From NCBI RefSeq assembly GCF_910577345.1, contig NZ_CAJTMT010000001.1, positions 92,930 through 156,929 of the forward strand: DNA of 64,000 nucleotides. The letters run 5' to 3'. The notes below the pieces were generated by a model, which was not told the DNA's origin, did no database searches, and saw only the letters and a program-made list of their open reading frames with translations. This stretch comes from an uncultured Duncaniella sp. (GTDB lineage Bacteria; Bacteroidota; Bacteroidia; Bacteroidales; Muribaculaceae). The position numbers and the translations under genes are program-made. Positions 18,318 to 27,974 of this stretch are shown here, piece by piece. Every line of letters starts with the position of its first letter. The stretch's first letter is position 1.

Positions 18318-19163
18318 CTATTTCTTAGCAACCATGAAACGGATTTTAGAGTGCATGTCGGGCAATAGTTGGACATCGCTCCAACCCTCCTTACGCATCC
18401 AGTCAGCAAGCTCATCAGCGGTCAGAGGATTCAGCTCAAAATACAGCGTTCCGTTATCAGAAAGTGCTTCGCGCGAATATGTAGCAATGGCCTTGTAGAA
18501 TTTCAGCGCATCATTATCCGGCACAAAAAGAGCGATGTGTGGTTCGTGGTCCAGTACGTTCTTGTCCATCTCCTGCTTTTCGCTCTCCATGACGTATGGC
18601 GGATTGGACACGATGATGTCATATTGACCGTCTGCAGGGGTAAGGTTAAGTGCATCCGCTTTGCGAAAGTCCACTTTGACTTTCTGATCTGACGCATTCT
18701 CCCTGGCTACAGCTAAGGCCGCATCCGAGATGTCGATGCCCGTTACTGAAGGAAAATTCAGTGATTTAGCAAGAGCAACCGCAATGCAGCCGCTTCCTGT
18801 GCAGACATCGAGCACACGAAGGTCATTTCCGGAATTTTCCTTGACAATCATGTCCACGAGCTCTTCCGTCTCCGGACGTGGAATCAGGACATCCGGTGAG
18901 ACTTTCAAGGTCATGCCGTACCAGTAGGTATCTCCATATATATATTGCACCGGTTCTCCCGCAAGGAGTTTGTCGACAGCCTCATTGACTCTGCCGATTG
19001 TGAAATCCGAGACCTCCTTGTCAGCGCGCAGGAGAAGTTCAACCTGATTCCATCCTTTGACATGTTCCATGATTGTTCGGAGAAGCCAAGTAGTCTCTCC
19101 ATCTCCATAGATAGGTGCGAGTTTCCCTCGGGCCTCATCCATTAATTGTCGTAAGGTAGTCAT
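18318..19163 (-). CDS. prmC: PrmC, release factor glutamine methyltransferase
   Basis: A 281-residue SAM-dependent enzyme that methylates the GGQ glutamine of peptide release factors RF1 and RF2. Features: helical N-terminal domain, IPRPETEELV motif, SAM-binding LDVCTGSGCIAVALA and the catalytic NPPYV in IIVSNPPYV. I start at MTTLRQLMDEA because this aligns with family members; an ATG six codons upstream is the alternative. It follows the sensor kinase gene by about 38 bp and precedes recX by 9 bp. Confidence 0.94.
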   Translation of the reverse strand: MTTLRQLMDEARGKLAPIYGDGETTWLLRTIMEHVKGWNQVELLLRADKEVSDFTIGRVNEAVDKLLAGEPVQYIYGDTYWYGMTLKVSPDVLIPRPETEELVDMIVKENSGNDLRVLDVCTGSGCIAVALAKSLNFPSVTGIDISDAALAVARENASDQKVKVDFRKADALNLTPADGQYDIIVSNPPYVMESEKQEMDKNVLDHEPHIALFVPDNDALKFYKAIATYSREALSDNGTLYFELNPLTADELADWMRKEGWSDVQLLPDMHSKIRFMVAKK

Positions 19164-19201
19164 GATTATAATTTTTTTCAAGTGAACTTCTGTTTGTCTG
19201 T

Positions 19202-20440
19202 TTATTTGTCTGCCAGCGGGAGCTCAATCGCGAATGTCGTACCGACGCCGATTTCCGATTTCTTTACATAAATCAGACCTCCGTGATACTCTTCGATAAT
19301 GCGTTTGGTCAATGTCAGTCCGAGACCCCAGCCACGGCTCTTGGTAGTGAAACCGGGATTGAAGATTGCCTTCTGGTTTTTGCGGGCTATGCCCTTTCCG
19401 GTGTCGGAGATTTCTATCAACGCTTTTGCTTTCTCAGGGCGTATTGTTATGGAGATTGAACCGCTTCCCTCCATTGCATCGACAGCATTTTTTATGAGGT
19501 TTTCCATGACCCATTCTGTCAGTGGAGGTGACAGGGTTACAATCAGTGCTTCCGGCCAAGGCTCAACCGTCAGGCTTATACGGCGGGAAATACGGGTGGC
19601 CATGTAGTCGGCTGCATGTTCAACAATATCGTTTATGTTATAGGGTTCCATCGAAGGACGCGACCCTATTTTTGAAAAGCGGGATGCAATGGTTGAAAGC
19701 CGTTTCACATCCTTATTCATTTCCGCGACGGTTTCAGGGCTGACTCCCGACTCTTCGAGCAGTTCCATCCATGCCATCAGCGAGGAAATCGGAGTCCCGA
19801 GCTGATGTGCGGTCTCTTTTGACAAACCGACCCAAACCTTGTTTTGTTCAGCGCGTTTCGTTGACGACACGGCATAGTAGACAATCAGCACGAAAGCCAG
19901 AAGGACAAGAAGCTGGACGTATGGATAAAAACTCAGACTCTTCAACACCTTCGAATCCTCATAGTAAAGCCATTGTTTTCCGGCCTCACCCATATCTATT
20001 TCAATCACATTCTGGGTGTTGCGCAGTTCCGAAAGTTTTTCAGTCAGAAATTTCCGGTTGGTTTCGCTCAATGAAAACAATGAGAGCGAATCCACCGGTT
20101 CCGGCAGGGAAAAGTTGCGCTGCATGATGATTTCGCCTGCGTCATCCGTGAGAAGCACAGGAATTGTCCGGTTGCGTTCGATGATTGATAGCAGGAAGTC
20201 GACATTTGCACCCGAATGATTGTCGGGGCTTGGCGGATTCACAAGTTCGCGTGTGGCATCTGCCCAAATCTGCATCCTTTCGCGCTCCTGTTCGGAAAGA
20301 TCACTGACAAGCGAGTCGGAATACAGCAAGAATACGCTTACCACCACTATTGACAGCAGCAGGAAGCCAATGAAGCCACGACGGCGAAGATCATAAATAT
20401 TGGGATTCAAAGCGGAGGGTTTGAATGTCGTTGGACACAA
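19202..20440 (-). CDS. Orphan membrane sensor histidine kinase
   Basis: A 412-residue kinase with TM1 at about 22-40, a periplasmic sensor domain of about 130 residues, and TM2 at about 174-191. A HisKA-type helix has the phospho-acceptor His212 in ETAHQLGTPISSLMAW. The HATPase domain has N box ENLIKNAVDAM, DTGKGI and GWGLGLTLT. The 'HQLGTPISSL' H-box is the form common in Bacteroidetes. No response regulator is adjacent; it heads the prmC-recX-comF run. The signal is unknown. Confidence 0.92.
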   Translation of the reverse strand: MCPTTFKPSALNPNIYDLRRRGFIGFLLLSIVVVSVFLLYSDSLVSDLSEQERERMQIWADATRELVNPPSPDNHSGANVDFLLSIIERNRTIPVLLTDDAGEIIMQRNFSLPEPVDSLSLFSLSETNRKFLTEKLSELRNTQNVIEIDMGEAGKQWLYYEDSKVLKSLSFYPYVQLLVLLAFVLIVYYAVSSTKRAEQNKVWVGLSKETAHQLGTPISSLMAWMELLEESGVSPETVAEMNKDVKRLSTIASRFSKIGSRPSMEPYNINDIVEHAADYMATRISRRISLTVEPWPEALIVTLSPPLTEWVMENLIKNAVDAMEGSGSISITIRPEKAKALIEISDTGKGIARKNQKAIFNPGFTTKSRGWGLGLTLTKRIIEEYHGGLIYVKKSEIGVGTTFAIELPLADK

Positions 20441-20465
20441 ATATTAGCGTTCTGGATAAACAAAA

Positions 20466-20511
20466 CTGATAGGACTAATTGGCCCGATAAAAAGCCTGTT
20501 AGTCCTATCAG
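20466..20511 (-). terminator. Intrinsic terminator after fumarase
   Basis: A 13-bp perfect stem (CTGATAGGACTAA pairing with TTAGTCCTATCAG) with a 20-nt loop, followed on the minus strand by TTTTG. It separates fumarase from the sensor kinase gene downstream on the same strand. Confidence 0.75.
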
Positions 20512-20543
20512 CCTTATTTTGTCAGCGTGATCAGACTGAGTGA

Positions 20544-22202
20544 TCAGTGCTTGTCATCGACGATAGCGCAACCGGAGCAACGGTTGGAAATTTCAGTGAA
20601 GAAATCGTTACCCTTGTCGTCAACGAGGATGAAAGCGGGGAAGTCTTCAACTTCAATCTTCCAGATAGCTTCCATGCCGAGTTCGGGATATTCAAGAAGC
20701 TCTACTTTCTTGATGCTGTTCTGTGCGAGGATAGCTGCGGGACCACCGATGGAACCGAGGTAGAAACCGCCATGCTTATGACATGCGTCAGTCACCTGCT
20801 TGCTGCGGTTGCCCTTGGCAATCATGACCATTGAACCACCTGCATCCTGGAACTGATCGACGTATGAGTCCATACGTCCGGCTGTAGTCGGTCCGAAAGA
20901 GCCTGAAGGCATACCCTCGGGAGTTTTTGCAGGACCTGCATAGTAGATGGGGTGATCTTTGAGATACTGAGGCATGGGCTCACCCTTGTCAAGACGTTCT
21001 TTAATCTTGGCGTGTGCGATGTCGCGGCCAACAATGATAGTTCCGTTGAGCGAGAGGCGGGTTGCCACGGGATATTTTGTGAGTTCGGCAAGAATTTCGG
21101 ACATCGGACGGTTCAGGTCAATCTTGACTGCATTTCCTTCGCCCTGCTTGCGATATTCTTCAGGAATAAGTTCGCCGGGGTTGCTGTCAAGTTTCTCAAT
21201 CCAGAGACCCTCACGGTTGATTTTTGCCTTGATATTGCGGTCGGCCGAACAAGATACGCCAAGTCCGACGGGGCACGATGCACCGTGGCGGGGAAGACGG
21301 ATGACACGGATGTCATGAGCGAAATATTTTCCACCGAACTGTGCGCCGAGACCGAGACGTTCAGCTTCCTTCTTAAGTGTGGCTTCAAGTTCTTTGTCGC
21401 GGAAGGCGTGGCCATACTCATTGCCGTGGTCGGGAAGATTGTCATAATACTTCACGGAAGCTTTCTTGACAGTCTCAAGATTCTTTTCAGCCGAAGTGCC
21501 GCCGATGACAAATGCGATATGATAAGGAGGACAAGCCGCAGTTCCGAGGCTCTTCATCTTCTCGACAAGGAAGGGGACGAGTGTCTTGGGATTGAGGATA
21601 GCTTTGGTCTCCTGATAGAGATATGTCTTGTTTGCTGAACCGCCACCTTTGGCAACGAAGAGGAATTTATATTCATCACCTTCGCCTGCGTGGATGTCGA
21701 TCTGGGCGGGAAGGTTGCAACCGGTGTTGACCTCATCGTACATTGTGAGAGGTGCGTTCTGCGAATAGCGGAGATTGTCGGTGGTGTAGGTCAGATATAC
21801 ACCCTTGCTGATTTTCTCCTCGTCATCACATCCGGTGTAGACATTCTGTCCCTTTTCGCCGTGTACGATAGCTGTACCGGTATCCTGGCAGAAGGGGAGA
21901 GCGCCTTTCGCTGCCACCTCTGCATTGCGGAGCATTGTAAGGGCAACGAATTTGTCGTTTTCCGATGCTTCGGGGTCAGAGAGGATTTTAGCCACCATCT
22001 CGTTGTGTTCGCGACGGAGCATGAAAGCATTGTCGTGTGTGCAGGCACGGGCAAGCACTGTAAGGGCTTCAGGGTCAACTACGAGAAATTCGTGACCGCC
22101 CCAGTTCTCAACTTTGACGTAGTCAGAGGTGAGCTTGTAGTATTCGGTCGTATCAGGCCCGAGGGGGAACATGGGCTGATAGTGGAAAGGTTTGGTTGCC
22201 AT
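20544..22202 (-). CDS. fumA: Class I (iron-sulfur) fumarate hydratase
   Basis: A 552-residue single-chain fumarase interconverting fumarate and malate with a [4Fe-4S] cluster. Key regions: PFCQDTGTA near residue 105 (first cluster Cys), [37 protein letters not shown] and the C-terminal [11 protein letters not shown]. The C-terminal beta domain contains [15 protein letters not shown]. The ATG giving MATKPFHYQ was chosen over a start two codons upstream. In gut Bacteroidetes this enzyme works in the reductive branch to succinate and is oxygen sensitive. It is transcribed alone, with its own promoter and terminator. Confidence 0.95.
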   Translation of the reverse strand: MATKPFHYQPMFPLGPDTTEYYKLTSDYVKVENWGGHEFLVVDPEALTVLARACTHDNAFMLRREHNEMVAKILSDPEASENDKFVALTMLRNAEVAAKGALPFCQDTGTAIVHGEKGQNVYTGCDDEEKISKGVYLTYTTDNLRYSQNAPLTMYDEVNTGCNLPAQIDIHAGEGDEYKFLFVAKGGGSANKTYLYQETKAILNPKTLVPFLVEKMKSLGTAACPPYHIAFVIGGTSAEKNLETVKKASVKYYDNLPDHGNEYGHAFRDKELEATLKKEAERLGLGAQFGGKYFAHDIRVIRLPRHGASCPVGLGVSCSADRNIKAKINREGLWIEKLDSNPGELIPEEYRKQGEGNAVKIDLNRPMSEILAELTKYPVATRLSLNGTIIVGRDIAHAKIKERLDKGEPMPQYLKDHPIYYAGPAKTPEGMPSGSFGPTTAGRMDSYVDQFQDAGGSMVMIAKGNRSKQVTDACHKHGGFYLGSIGGPAAILAQNSIKKVELLEYPELGMEAIWKIEVEDFPAFILVDDKGNDFFTEISNRCSGCAIVDDKH

Positions 22203-22250
22203 TATCAATTATGATTTGATGATTTTACACTTGGATATTTCTTGTGACGA

Positions 22251-22281
22251 CAAATTTACAAACTAAATTTTGAACGGCAAG
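22251..22281 (-). promoter_or_regulatory. Promoter of fumarase
   Basis: On the minus strand, CTTG (-33), a 19-bp spacer and TAAATTTG (-7) form a near-consensus Bacteroidetes promoter. The predicted leader is about 40 nt. Confidence 0.65.
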
Positions 22282-22430
22282 CGAAACGTTAAGTTAAATT
22301 TCACGTTTCATGCCGGAATTTGAGCACTTGGCAACCTTCTCGCCATCTCCGCTTCAACTTCTTATTTGAACTTTTATGGAATTTTTGTTGAATTTTTCAT
22401 GGAATCTGTAGTTTTATATTTAAAATTTAT

Positions 22431-22438
22431 TACTTTTG
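22431..22438 (+). promoter_or_regulatory. -7 element for lplA and the glycine cleavage operon
   Basis: TACTTTTG matches TAnnTTTG and lies 50 nt before the lplA ATG. The leader contains a small hairpin (about 22444-22462) and is too short for a glycine riboswitch. No clear -33 box. Confidence 0.45.
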
Positions 22439-22488
22439 CAGTGGCCTCTTGACAAAGAGAGGTGTTAACCGAAAATCTATAATAACTC

Positions 22489-23472
22489 ATGGATTTAGTC
22501 ATCCTCAATGACTCCAAACCTCGCCGGCTGGCATTTTACCTCACAGAAGAGGAATATCTTGCCCGCCGTTATCCTGACCGCGATTTCTTCTTTGCCTGGC
22601 AAGTGGAACCGTCGGTTATAATCGGGCGAAACCAGTTGCTCGAAAAAGAGATTAATGTGGATTTTTGCCATGAAAACGGCGTCGGGATTTTCCGTCGCAA
22701 GAGTGGAGGCGGTGCTGTCGTGGCCGACATGAATAATATAATGTTTTCCTATATCACATCGTCGGACGATGTCTGCACCACTTTCAGTGACTATACCTCT
22801 ATGGTTGCGGAAGCACTCCGTGAGCTTGGACTTGATGCCTCGGATAATTCGCGGAACGACATTTTGATAGGTGAACGCAAAGTTTCAGGGAACGCATATT
22901 ATCACCTTCCGGGACGAAGTATCGTTCACGGGACCATGTTGTATGACTACGATCCGGTCCTTATGGCCAATACACTCCGTCCGTCGAAGACAAAACTTGC
23001 ATCCCACGGTGTGCAGTCGGCCCGAAGTCGTGTGACAACCGTTAAGGAGCATCTTCCGGAACTTTCAATCAACGAGTTCCTGACGCATATACTTAAAAGT
23101 GTCCCCAAAGGAGGAAACACACTCACACTTTCTCCGGAAGATATAAAGGCAATCGAGGAGATTGAAGCAACATATTATCTTCCCGGTTGGCTTGAAGGTA
23201 AGAATCCGAAAGGCTCCGTGCATTATTCCGAACGTCTGGAAGGAATTGGAGAAATCGGAGTGGATCTCACCTTGTCCAAAGGGATAATTGATTCGATTGT
23301 CCTGACCGGAGATTTCCTTGAAAACACTGATTCGGAGGATTGTCTGTCAAGATTGCTCAAAGGTGTGGCCTACACCCGCCGGGATGTAAATGAGGCCTTG
23401 CAGCAATGCAATCTGCCATCAATTATCCCCGGACTGTCTGCCGAACAATTCATCAACCTCATATTTGATTAA
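22489..23472 (+). CDS. lplA: Lipoate--protein ligase A
   Basis: A 327-residue enzyme that activates lipoate with ATP and attaches it to a lysine of target proteins. The catalytic-domain motifs are IIGRNQ, FRRKSGGGAV (near residue 67), NDILIGERKVSGNAYY and HGTMLYD; a C-terminal accessory domain of about 80 residues is present. It is the first gene of the glycine cleavage run and its likely target is GcvH two genes downstream; this pairing is inference from context. It scavenges lipoate rather than making it. Confidence 0.92.
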   Translation: MDLVILNDSKPRRLAFYLTEEEYLARRYPDRDFFFAWQVEPSVIIGRNQLLEKEINVDFCHENGVGIFRRKSGGGAVVADMNNIMFSYITSSDDVCTTFSDYTSMVAEALRELGLDASDNSRNDILIGERKVSGNAYYHLPGRSIVHGTMLYDYDPVLMANTLRPSKTKLASHGVQSARSRVTTVKEHLPELSINEFLTHILKSVPKGGNTLTLSPEDIKAIEEIEATYYLPGWLEGKNPKGSVHYSERLEGIGEIGVDLTLSKGIIDSIVLTGDFLENTDSEDCLSRLLKGVAYTRRDVNEALQQCNLPSIIPGLSAEQFINLIFD

Positions 23473-23510
23473 AACCTTAGAAAAACAACCTTATAATACC
23501 TGTCCAAATT

Positions 23511-24608
23511 ATGGAAGAATTAAGAAAAACATGTCTTCATGACAAACATGTCGGTCTCGGTGCACAGATGAGCCCGTTCGGAGGATTCGACATGCCTATC
23601 CAGTATTCCGGTATTGTTGAAGAACACAATGCCGTCCGCAATAATTGCGGTGTATTTGATGTGTCACACATGGGCGAAGTCCTTGTGACCGGTCCTGAAG
23701 CTGAAAAATATGTCAATTATATATTTTCCAATGATGTCGAAGGGCTGCCTGACGGTGGTATCCTCTATGGCATGATGCTCAATCATAATGGTGGAGTGGT
23801 CGACGATCTGCTTGTCTACAAGCGCGGAGAAAATCACTTCCTGCTTGTCATAAACGCCTCCAACATCGCCAAAGATGTGGCTTGGATCGAAGAGCAGGCA
23901 AAGAACTTCAACGTTGACATCAAGAATATCAGTGACGAGACGGGCGAAATCGCCGTCCAAGGTCCGGAAGCAGAAGCCGCTCTTGAAGAAATCCTCGCGA
24001 TTCCATGCAAGGAACTTACTTTCTATACATTCAAGGAACTCGACCGTGACGGAAAGCATCTTATTGTAAGCCGCACCGGTTACACAGGAGAGGATGGATT
24101 CGAAATCTATGCCGATCATGGAACCATCCGCGATCTTTGGGACAAATTGATGGCCTCCGGCAAGGTTGCGCCCTGCGGGCTCGGTTGCCGTGATACACTC
24201 CGTTTTGAAGTAGGCCTCCCGCTCTATGGCGATGAGCTTGCCGATGACATTACTCCGGTCGAAGCCTGTCTGTCAATGTTTGTCAAACTCAACAAACCTG
24301 AATTCATAGGTCGTGAAGTCATCGAACGTCAAAAGGCGGAAGGTGCCCCCCGCAAGCTCGTGGGTCTTGAACTGGCCGACCGTGCCATTCCCCGTCACGG
24401 TTACGAGGTGCTTAACGCTGATGACGAGGTCATCGGCTATGTGACCACAGGCTATCGCGGAATCTCGGTAGACAAGAGCATTGCTGCCGCACTAATCCAG
24501 ACACCATACGCCGTAAAGGACAACGAACTGAAAATCCGCATCCGACGCAAGACTTTCCCTGCAAAAGTCGTTGCAAAAAAATTCTATAAGAAATCATACA
24601 AGAAATAA
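23511..24608 (+). CDS. gcvT: GcvT, aminomethyltransferase (glycine cleavage T protein)
   Basis: A 365-residue tetrahydrofolate-dependent enzyme that takes the methylene group from aminomethyl-lipoyl-GcvH, releasing ammonia. Motifs: GFDMPIQY near residue 25, [29 protein letters not shown] and the [14 protein letters not shown] block. The C-terminal barrel is present. Length is typical. Part of a compact same-strand run with lplA and gcvH. Confidence 0.97.
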   Translation: MEELRKTCLHDKHVGLGAQMSPFGGFDMPIQYSGIVEEHNAVRNNCGVFDVSHMGEVLVTGPEAEKYVNYIFSNDVEGLPDGGILYGMMLNHNGGVVDDLLVYKRGENHFLLVINASNIAKDVAWIEEQAKNFNVDIKNISDETGEIAVQGPEAEAALEEILAIPCKELTFYTFKELDRDGKHLIVSRTGYTGEDGFEIYADHGTIRDLWDKLMASGKVAPCGLGCRDTLRFEVGLPLYGDELADDITPVEACLSMFVKLNKPEFIGREVIERQKAEGAPRKLVGLELADRAIPRHGYEVLNADDEVIGYVTTGYRGISVDKSIAAALIQTPYAVKDNELKIRIRRKTFPAKVVAKKFYKKSYKK

Positions 24609-24659
24609 CTATCATTTTAAATAATCAACCCAACCCTTCACATTTTAAAATTTACAATT

Positions 24660-25037
24660 ATGAGCAAGACATATTATTCTCCCTCTCACGAATACGTTAC
24701 AGTTGACGGCAACATCGGTTATATCGGCATCAGCGATTACGCACAGCAAGCACTCGGCAATGTTGTCTATGTCGACATGCCGGAAGATGGTGATGACCTG
24801 GTGGCAGGCGAGGATTTCGGTGCTGTTGAGAGCGTCAAGGCTGCAAGCGATCTTTTCGCTCCTGTCAGCGGTGCAGTTGTTGAAATCAACGAACAGCTCA
24901 TCGACAACCCCCGTCTCATCAACGAAGATGCAATGGCCAACTGGATTGTCAAGGTTGAACTGACCGATCCGTCCGAACTCGACAATCTTATGGACGAGGA
25001 AGCTTACCGCGCCCATTGCGAAGCTGAAAAGCACTGA
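24660..25037 (+). CDS. gcvH: GcvH, lipoyl carrier of glycine cleavage
   Basis: A 125-residue carrier whose lipoyl arm shuttles the aminomethyl group between P, T and L proteins. The lipoylated lysine is Lys60 in GAVESVKAASD, and the hybrid barrel-sandwich motif GISDYAQQALGNVVYVDMPE precedes it. It lies about 50 bp after gcvT and 41 bp before gcvPA. Confidence 0.97.
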   Translation: MSKTYYSPSHEYVTVDGNIGYIGISDYAQQALGNVVYVDMPEDGDDLVAGEDFGAVESVKAASDLFAPVSGAVVEINEQLIDNPRLINEDAMANWIVKVELTDPSELDNLMDEEAYRAHCEAEKH

Positions 25038-25078
25038 TCCATACATTCTCTCTGTATCTCACCCGAAACACTTACAAC

Positions 25079-26455
25079 GTGACACACAGATATTTTCCAC
25101 ATACACCCGCGGACATTGCAGCAATGCTTGAACGCTGCGGCATGAAAAGCCTTGAAGAGCTTTACAGCGATGTCCCCGAAAGCCTGAAACTGAAGCGCGA
25201 CTATGAGCTTCAGCCTCAGATGAGCGAAAAAGAGGTCCGCGATTTCTTCGAGGAACTTGCCGTTCGCAATCAGCCATTGACATGTTTTGCCGGAGCCGGT
25301 TTCTATGACCACTATACTCCCGCTGTGGTGCAGTCAATTGCCGCACGTTCGGAATTCCTCACCGCTTATACCCCTTATCAGCCTGAAATCTCGCAGGGAA
25401 CACTGCAATATATCTTCGAGTATCAGTCGATGATGACACAGTTGACCGGCATGGAGGTTTCAAACGCATCGATGTATGACGGCACGACCGCTTTGGCCGA
25501 GGCCATGCTTATGGCTGTCAGTCATGCGCGCAAGAAAAACCGCGTGATTGTATCAGCTACTCTCAATCCGATTTACCGCGAAGTCATTGATACCTACGCA
25601 CACTATCATGGCGTGACAGTCGATACAATTCCCGAGGCCGACGGCATCACAGATCTCAACGCAATGCGCGAGATGCTTGCAGCAGGGGATGTAGCAGGAG
25701 TGATTTTGCCGACGCCTAATTTCTACGGTATCTTGGAAGACTATACCGGAGTGGCCGATGCTATCCATGCCGCCAAAGCTCTTCTTATCATGACCGCTCC
25801 CGCTTCGGCTCTCGGAGTAATCCGCACACCGGGAGAGTGGGGGGCTGATATTGCCGCCGGTGAGGCGCAGTCGCTCGGTATGCCTCTGAACTTCGGAGGA
25901 CCTTATCTTGGCTATATCTGCTGTACAAAAGCACTCATCCGCAAACTTCCCGGCAGAATCGTAGGTGCGACTACCGATGCTGACGGTCAGCGCGTGTTCG
26001 TTCTTACACTTCAGGCCCGCGAACAGCATATCCGTCGCGACAAAGCTACTTCCAACATCTGTTCCAACCAAGGACTCATGGCTCTCTATGTAGGGATGTA
26101 TCTCTCTCTCATGGGGGCGAAAGGACTGCGCGAGGTCAACGAACTTTCCGCTGCCGGTGCCCATTATCTCGCCAACCGCCTCGTTGAAAGCGGAGCATTT
26201 GAACTCAAATATCCCGAACGTCCCTTCCTCAATGAATTTGTCGTTAAATTCAAGGGAGAGGTCAAGCTTGCCGATTTTGTTGAAGTCTGCAATTCCTGTG
26301 GCTGTCTGCCCGGTGTCATGATTTCCGACGACGAACTCCTTGTATGCGTCACCGAGACCCGTACCAAGGAGGAGATTGACCGATATGCGTGGCGTGCGGA
26401 AACTTTTTCGAAAGCTACCGTTCCGGCGATGAACAATACTGATATGTCCAACTGA
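25079..26455 (+). CDS. gcvPA: GcvPA, glycine dehydrogenase subunit 1
   Basis: A 458-residue alpha subunit of the PLP-dependent glycine decarboxylase in its split form. Visible: FAGAGFYDHYTPAVV, YTPYQPEISQGTLQ, the SNASMYDGTTALAEA block and RDKATSNICSNQ near the C-terminus. The start codon is GTG (MTHRYFPHTP); no ATG fits better. This subunit folds like the PLP subunit but lacks the lysine; it completes the active site of GcvPB, 16 bp downstream. Confidence 0.96.
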   Translation: MTHRYFPHTPADIAAMLERCGMKSLEELYSDVPESLKLKRDYELQPQMSEKEVRDFFEELAVRNQPLTCFAGAGFYDHYTPAVVQSIAARSEFLTAYTPYQPEISQGTLQYIFEYQSMMTQLTGMEVSNASMYDGTTALAEAMLMAVSHARKKNRVIVSATLNPIYREVIDTYAHYHGVTVDTIPEADGITDLNAMREMLAAGDVAGVILPTPNFYGILEDYTGVADAIHAAKALLIMTAPASALGVIRTPGEWGADIAAGEAQSLGMPLNFGGPYLGYICCTKALIRKLPGRIVGATTDADGQRVFVLTLQAREQHIRRDKATSNICSNQGLMALYVGMYLSLMGAKGLREVNELSAAGAHYLANRLVESGAFELKYPERPFLNEFVVKFKGEVKLADFVEVCNSCGCLPGVMISDDELLVCVTETRTKEEIDRYAWRAETFSKATVPAMNNTDMSN

Positions 26456-26471
26456 TTGAAGTCCCGAAACC

Positions 26472-27953
26472 ATGAATAAGAAATATTACGGAAAAGTAAT
26501 TTTTGAGCTCTCGCGTCCGGGACGTCAGGGCTATAGTCTACCAGCTAACGGTTGTGAGGATGCTCTTTCCGGACTTCCGTCCGATTTGCTTCGCACGAAA
26601 TCTCCGGAACTTCCTGAAGTGGATGAGCTGACGGTCGTAAGACACTACAACAATATGTCCACCAATAACTTTGGTGTGGATACAGGCTTCTATCCTCTCG
26701 GCTCATGCACAATGAAGTACAATCCCAAAATCAATGAGGAAATGGCTTCATTGCCGGCATTTACAGCTCTGCATCCTTTCCAGCCTTCGGCAACTGTTCA
26801 GGGTGCTCTTGAAGCTTACTACACCTTGCAGCAGATGTTGAGTGAAATTGGTGGAATGGCTGAGTTCACGCTCAATCCCTACGCAGGTGCCCACGGAGAG
26901 TTGACCGGTCTTATGGTCATCCGTGCTTATCATGAAAGCCGAGGCGACATGAAACGCACAAAGGTGATTGTTCCCGACTCGGCTCACGGAACAAATCCTG
27001 CATCAGCAGCTGTAGCCGGATTGAAAGTTGTCGAGGTTAAGAGTCTTCCTGACGGTACGGTCGATGTGGAGGCATTGCGCCCGCTTCTTGATGAGACAGT
27101 GGCTGCTGTCATGATGACCAATCCCAACACCGTCGGAATCTTCGAGCACAATATTCCTGAGATTGCCGAGATGGTTCATGCCTGCGGTGCGCTCCTCTAC
27201 TATGATGGTGCAAATCTCAATCCGCTGTTAGGTGTGGCTCGTCCGGGCGACATGGGATTTGATGTGATGCACATTAATCTCCACAAGACTTTCTCCACTC
27301 CTCATGGCGGTGGCGGTCCCGGTTCCGGTCCGGTTGGTGTACGCGCAGGTCTCGAACAGTTCTTGCCCAACCCTCGTGTGGTAAAACATACAGGCGACAA
27401 TGGAGATCCGCTTTTCCATCTTGATTTCGGCACTGAGAAGGGCCCACATGCGCTCGGACGTATTTCTGCGTGGCTTGGAAACTTTGCAGTCGAGCTCCGC
27501 GCCTTGGCCTACATACTTTCGCTCGGAAAGGATGGCCTGAAACTCGCAGGAACACTTGCGACACTCAATGCCAACTACATCAAGGAATCGCTCCGCGATC
27601 TCTATGAATTGCCGATTGACCGTGTATGCAAACATGAATTTGTGTTTGACGGTCTTGCTGACAAGTCTACCGGCGTTACGACACTCAATGTCGCCAAACG
27701 ACTTCTTGACCACGGATTCCATGCTCCGACCATATATTTCCCGCTTCTTTTCCATGAATCACTCATGATTGAACCGACGGAGACTGAAAGCAAGGAAACG
27801 CTCGACGAGTTTATCGCTGTGATGCGCGACATTGCCCGTGAAGCTGCGGAAACTCCGGATGTGGTGAAGAACGCACCGCTTGAAACTCCCATCCGCAAAC
27901 CGGATGATACGGCGGCCGCACTCAATCCGGTTGTGACTTTTGCTGATCTTTAA
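26472..27953 (+). CDS. gcvPB: GcvPB, glycine dehydrogenase subunit 2 (PLP subunit)
   Basis: A 493-residue catalytic subunit of glycine decarboxylase. The PLP-binding lysine is Lys272 in [17 protein letters not shown]. Other conserved parts are [38 protein letters not shown] and the C-terminal [16 protein letters not shown]. It forms an alpha2beta2 complex with GcvPA and transfers the aminomethyl group to lipoyl-GcvH while releasing CO2. Confidence 0.97.
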   Translation: MNKKYYGKVIFELSRPGRQGYSLPANGCEDALSGLPSDLLRTKSPELPEVDELTVVRHYNNMSTNNFGVDTGFYPLGSCTMKYNPKINEEMASLPAFTALHPFQPSATVQGALEAYYTLQQMLSEIGGMAEFTLNPYAGAHGELTGLMVIRAYHESRGDMKRTKVIVPDSAHGTNPASAAVAGLKVVEVKSLPDGTVDVEALRPLLDETVAAVMMTNPNTVGIFEHNIPEIAEMVHACGALLYYDGANLNPLLGVARPGDMGFDVMHINLHKTFSTPHGGGGPGSGPVGVRAGLEQFLPNPRVVKHTGDNGDPLFHLDFGTEKGPHALGRISAWLGNFAVELRALAYILSLGKDGLKLAGTLATLNANYIKESLRDLYELPIDRVCKHEFVFDGLADKSTGVTTLNVAKRLLDHGFHAPTIYFPLLFHESLMIEPTETESKETLDEFIAVMRDIAREAAETPDVVKNAPLETPIRKPDDTAAALNPVVTFADL

Positions 27954-27974
27954 CACCGTGCAAAACTCTTCCTT

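Noticed and set aside
22438..22489. Glycine riboswitch before the glycine cleavage operon
   Set aside because: The predicted leader is only about 45 nt and holds one small hairpin; a glycine riboswitch needs around 100 nt or more.
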